DNA of 7,259 bases from Methylovulum sp. (GTDB taxonomy: Bacteria > Pseudomonadota > Gammaproteobacteria > Methylococcales > Methylomonadaceae): contig SCST01000550.1 in assembly GCA_004299465.1 (NCBI GenBank), positions 1 to 7,259 on the forward strand. Reading direction: 5' to 3'. The notes beneath the pieces are model-generated. The model saw only the letters and a program-made list of their open reading frames with translations. It had not been told where the DNA came from and made no database searches. The position numbers and the translations under genes were made by a program. The first letter of the stretch is position 1; each line of letters opens with the position of its first letter. This document shows, piece after piece, positions 5,202-7,259 of this stretch.

Positions 5202-5894
5202 ATGAGTCTATCGCAACCGACTTTTGATGATGTGTGGAAGTTGTTTCAGGAAACCAGCAAAGGAATGCGCGAAATGTCGCAAGAGTTTGATCGAAAACTT
5301 GAAGAAGACAGAAAAGAGCGTCGCGAAATGTCGCAGGATACCGATAAAATAATCCGCGAAATGTCGCAGGATACCGACAAAATAATCCGCGAAATGTCGC
5401 AGGATACCGATAAAAGAATTCGCGAAATGTCGCGCGATACCGATAAAAGAATTAAGCAAGTCACTGAAAGCATCGGTCGCCTGGGCAATAAACTCGGTGA
5501 TTTTGTCGAAGAAATGGTACGCCCTGCCGCTGTGCGCTTATTTCGAGAGCGCGGTATTGATGTGCATGAAGTGCATCAGAATGTCAGCGCAAACCGTCAC
5601 GGTGAAGGCATTGAAGTCGACTTGCTGGTAGTCAATGACGGCGATGTAATCGCGATTGAATGCAAAAGCAGCTTAAGCATAGATGATGTCAACGAGCATC
5701 TAAAGCGCCTGGAAAAATTAAAACGCCTGTTGCCTGCGTATGCCAGTAAGCAGGTGATGGGGGCTGTTACCGGCATGGTCATTCCTGATAATGTTGCCCA
5801 GTATGCTTACCGGCAAGGCCTGTATGTGATTGCTCAAACCGGCGATCATTTGGCCGTGCGTAATGATATGAGTTTTCAGGCAAAAATCTGGTGA
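5202..5894 (+). CDS. PD-(D/E)XK nuclease-like protein with 11-residue coiled-coil repeats
   Basis: The 230-residue product has two parts. Residues ~20-90 are a highly charged helix built from 11-residue units: REMSQEFDRKL at 23-33, then four tandem units at 41-84 (REMSQDTDKII, REMSQDTDKII, REMSQDTDKRI, REMSRDTDKRI). This is a hendecad pattern expected to form a long coiled coil. Residues ~92-230 look like the restriction-endonuclease fold found in DUF3782-like proteins. LGDFVEEMVRPAA (98-110) gives the first helix with Glu103, EVD ends at Asp140, and AIECK has Glu153 and Lys155, spaced as in a D...ExK active site. A DVNEHLKRLEKL helix follows. The catalytic triad looks complete, so nuclease activity is plausible, but the biological role is unknown; many such genes are orphans. 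AGGAG (5189-5193) lies eight bases before the ATG. No partner gene is nearby, and direct repeats flank the gene at 5036 and 5947. Confidence 0.85.
   Translation: MSLSQPTFDDVWKLFQETSKGMREMSQEFDRKLEEDRKERREMSQDTDKIIREMSQDTDKIIREMSQDTDKRIREMSRDTDKRIKQVTESIGRLGNKLGDFVEEMVRPAAVRLFRERGIDVHEVHQNVSANRHGEGIEVDLLVVNDGDVIAIECKSSLSIDDVNEHLKRLEKLKRLLPAYASKQVMGAVTGMVIPDNVAQYAYRQGLYVIAQTGDHLAVRNDMSFQAKIW
5322..5453 (+). repeat. Four tandem 33-base units encoding the hendecad
   Basis: Units start at 5322, 5355, 5388 and 5421, each beginning CGCGAAATGTCGC. Units 1 and 2 differ by a single synonymous base, and the others differ by a few. A partial relative starts at 5268. Near identity at silent positions points to recent expansion by slippage or unequal crossover. 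Confidence 0.95.
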
Positions 5895-5946
5895 CGCATC
5901 CTTCACGGTAATAAGTTTCGTAGGACGTAACTACTCACGCAATCCC

Positions 5947-6014
5947 ATCCCTAACGTTTTTGCGATACCTGGACTTCTTAGCTGCGTTTAATCAACGCGA
6001 GACCTTGTGGACGG
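5947..6014 (+). repeat. Direct repeat copy 2, downstream of the nuclease-like gene
   Basis: This is the partner of 5036-5103 in the same orientation, starting 52 bases after the nuclease-like stop. The gap between bases 5895 and 6084 otherwise holds no gene. No convincing terminator was found for either the nuclease-like gene or pcm. Confidence 0.75.
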
Positions 6015-6084
6015 TGAACACTAGCCCATAAGTAGCTATACTTTAAACGGCCGGGTTTTCGATTTTTTATGTATAGGGTATCAA

Positions 6085-6762
6085 TCACGGTTTCGCGGTG
6101 GTATCCGTCGAATGTGCACCGGTCAACGGCACAAAACTTACCTCCAGAATGGTTTGCGTTTCGATGCTGCCGTCTGCATTTTTCTGCAACACCCTCAATT
6201 CTTGACAGCCATACGGCCGGCCGACCGGGATTACCAGGCGCGCTCCTATCCGCAACTGGTCTATCAGGGCTTGGGGAATATGCGGCGCGGCGGCGGTGAC
6301 GATAATGCCATTATAAGGGGCATGTTCCGTCCAGCCGTAATAGCCATCACCGCTACGCAGTTCGATGTTCTCATAGCCGAGTTTATCGAGTCGCTCACGA
6401 GCGGCGATGGACAGCTTTTCTATAATTTCCATACTGTACACTTGTCGCACCAGGCAGGCGAGAACGGCGCTTTGGTAGCCGGAGCCGGTGCCGATTTCCA
6501 GGACGGTATCGTCCGCTTGCGGATTCAGTAAGTCGCTCATCAGCGCGACAATATACGGCTGTGAGATCGTTTGCCCGGAACCGATCGGCAACGGGCCGTT
6601 GTAAAAGGCGTACTGCTGGAGTTCTTCGGGGACGAAATGCCGGCGCGGCACCTGTTTTATCGCTGTCATGACGCGCTCGCTCAGCGCATCTTTACCGGTC
6701 AAATGACGGGTTAATTTGACCTCTATTTCAATATCCTGCAACATGCTTTCCATAGTGTTCAT
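6085..6762 (-). CDS. pcm: Protein-L-isoaspartate O-methyltransferase
   Basis: Pcm repairs aged proteins by methylating isoaspartyl residues with S-adenosylmethionine, which lets them return to aspartate. It acts in the cytoplasm. The 225-residue product has the family's substrate-recognition block PLPIGSGQTISQPYIVALM (57-75), SAM motif I VLEIGTGSGY (87-96), the acidic residue after strand 2 (YSMEIIE, Glu112 expected to bind the ribose), ELRSGDGYYGW, and the PYNGIIVTAAAPHIPQALIDQL block. It ends with FVPLTG and a short tail. Length is slightly above E. coli Pcm because of an N-terminal extension. AAGGGG (complement of 6772-6777) lies nine bases before the ATG and supports this start, though Met4 is an alternative. 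It is divergent from the Lon-like gene, with 125 bases between the starts. In E. coli pcm lies beside surE and nlpD, so this context differs. Confidence 0.97.
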   Translation of the reverse strand: MNTMESMLQDIEIEVKLTRHLTGKDALSERVMTAIKQVPRRHFVPEELQQYAFYNGPLPIGSGQTISQPYIVALMSDLLNPQADDTVLEIGTGSGYQSAVLACLVRQVYSMEIIEKLSIAARERLDKLGYENIELRSGDGYYGWTEHAPYNGIIVTAAAPHIPQALIDQLRIGARLVIPVGRPYGCQELRVLQKNADGSIETQTILEVSFVPLTGAHSTDTTAKP

Positions 6763-6804
6763 CGGTAATGGCCCCTTGAAAATGAATGCCTATCGTAAGT
6801 TCGG

Positions 6805-6833
6805 TTTGGATTCGGCCGGTGACAAACTATAAA
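6805..6833 (+). promoter_or_regulatory. Candidate sigma-70 promoter for the Lon-like gene
   Basis: TTTGGA (6805-6810) and TATAAA (6828-6833) are 17 bases apart, in the divergent region between pcm and the Lon-like gene. The -10 matches well and the -35 moderately. The distance to the ATG is 54 bases. This is a motif match only. Confidence 0.4.
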
Positions 6834-6887
6834 CGAATTACGCCACCTGCACATAATAACCGACCTTTTTTCGACAGAGTCTAAGCT

Positions 6888-7259
6888 ATGAAAAAAACAC
6901 CGATAGCGCCCACCCAGCTTTACAAGCCTTGCAATATTGAGCAATTAAAATTCTCTTCCACCGACGAGCTGCAGGATATTGATATTGTCGTCGGCCAGGA
7001 ACGGGCGATGGAAGCCATCAAGTTCGGCATTCGCATCGATAAAAGCGGCTACAATATTTTTGCGATGGCCCCGGACGGCACCGGGAAATTGACCACGGTC
7101 AAGCAGCTGGTCGAGCATGAAGCGTGCCGGCAACCGGTTCCTTCCGACTGGTGTTATGTGCATAACTTCAACCAGCCCGCAAAACCTGCGGCAATCCGGC
7201 TGGAACCTGGGCAGGGCAGGGTTTTCCAGATGGATATGGCCGAGTTGATAGACGAATTG
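6888..7259 (+). CDS. Lon-like AAA+ protease, N-terminal part (runs off the window)
   Basis: An open frame of 124 codons continues past the last base. It reads LYKPCNIEQLKF near the start, then VVGQERAMEAIKFGIRI (34-50) and GYNIFAMAPDGTGKLTTVKQ (54-73). This is the opening of the AAA_32 Lon-like proteins, about 800 residues long, with an ATPase module and a C-terminal Ser-Lys (S16) protease domain. They are relatives of E. coli YcbZ (LonH) and act in cytoplasmic protein turnover. The P-loop is unusual: APDGTGKL replaces GPxGTGK(S/T), although the GTGK core is kept. The start at 6888 was chosen because it is the first ATG in frame and gives the family's usual distance to VVGQ; the ribosome binding site is weak (AGAG). 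The protease domain lies outside the window, so catalytic activity cannot be judged. Confidence 0.88.
   Translation, partial: MKKTPIAPTQLYKPCNIEQLKFSSTDELQDIDIVVGQERAMEAIKFGIRIDKSGYNIFAMAPDGTGKLTTVKQLVEHEACRQPVPSDWCYVHNFNQPAKPAAIRLEPGQGRVFQMDMAELIDEL

Noticed and set aside
5322..5453. Regular 33-base repeats resembling a CRISPR array
   Set aside because: The units are adjacent without spacers, stay in one reading frame and encode a coiled coil inside a good gene.
6040..6084. T-rich stretch near the pcm stop as a terminator
   Set aside because: The T-run is on the plus strand, the wrong direction for pcm, and the only preceding stem is about four pairs.
6112..6531. 139-residue open frame on the plus strand
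   Set aside because: It is antisense to pcm, which is clearly identified by its SAM and substrate motifs.

Overview
The window reads as chromosomal DNA of a gammaproteobacterium. The Der and Tpx proteins resemble the E. coli proteins closely, and the first 31 bases look like the last codons of bamB, the usual gene in front of der in that class. A methanotroph-like (Methylococcales) host is possible, because intergenic hairpin repeats of this style are common there, but that is a weak inference from memory.

Layout. Bases 1-2032 are housekeeping DNA: the bamB tail, der (ribosome-assembly GTPase) and tpx (thiol peroxidase), with a strong hairpin repeat between der and tpx. Bases 2215-3771 hold an RTX-type calcium-binding repeat protein of 518 residues, built partly from a duplicated 108-residue module. 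Bases 3772-5200 are a scrap zone. It contains a second copy of the RTX gene's leader and first 11 codons, cut off next to a palindromic repeat; then, on the minus strand, the C-terminal half of an IS1182-like transposase, broken by a 47-base two-hairpin insertion and a one-base homopolymer frameshift; then a patchwork of inverted repeats. Bases 5202-5894 hold a PD-(D/E)XK nuclease-like protein with an 11-residue-repeat coiled coil, and diverged direct repeats of about 68 bases flank this gene. Bases 6085-7259 return to core genes: pcm (protein repair methyltransferase) on the minus strand, and divergently the start of a Lon-like AAA+ protease that runs off the window.

How the genes fit together. 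The outer genes concern ribosome assembly, peroxide defence, protein repair and proteolysis. They are ordinary neighbours and need not act as one pathway, although tpx, pcm and the Lon-like gene all fit protein and oxidative stress care. The interior (about 2040-6080) looks accessory: a possibly secreted RTX protein, gene duplication debris, IS debris, small palindromic repeats and a repeat-flanked orphan nuclease-like gene. I do not see a complete new defence or mobile system. The most unusual structures are the direct repeats around the nuclease-like gene, the hairpin insertion in the transposase remnant and the truncated RTX copy.
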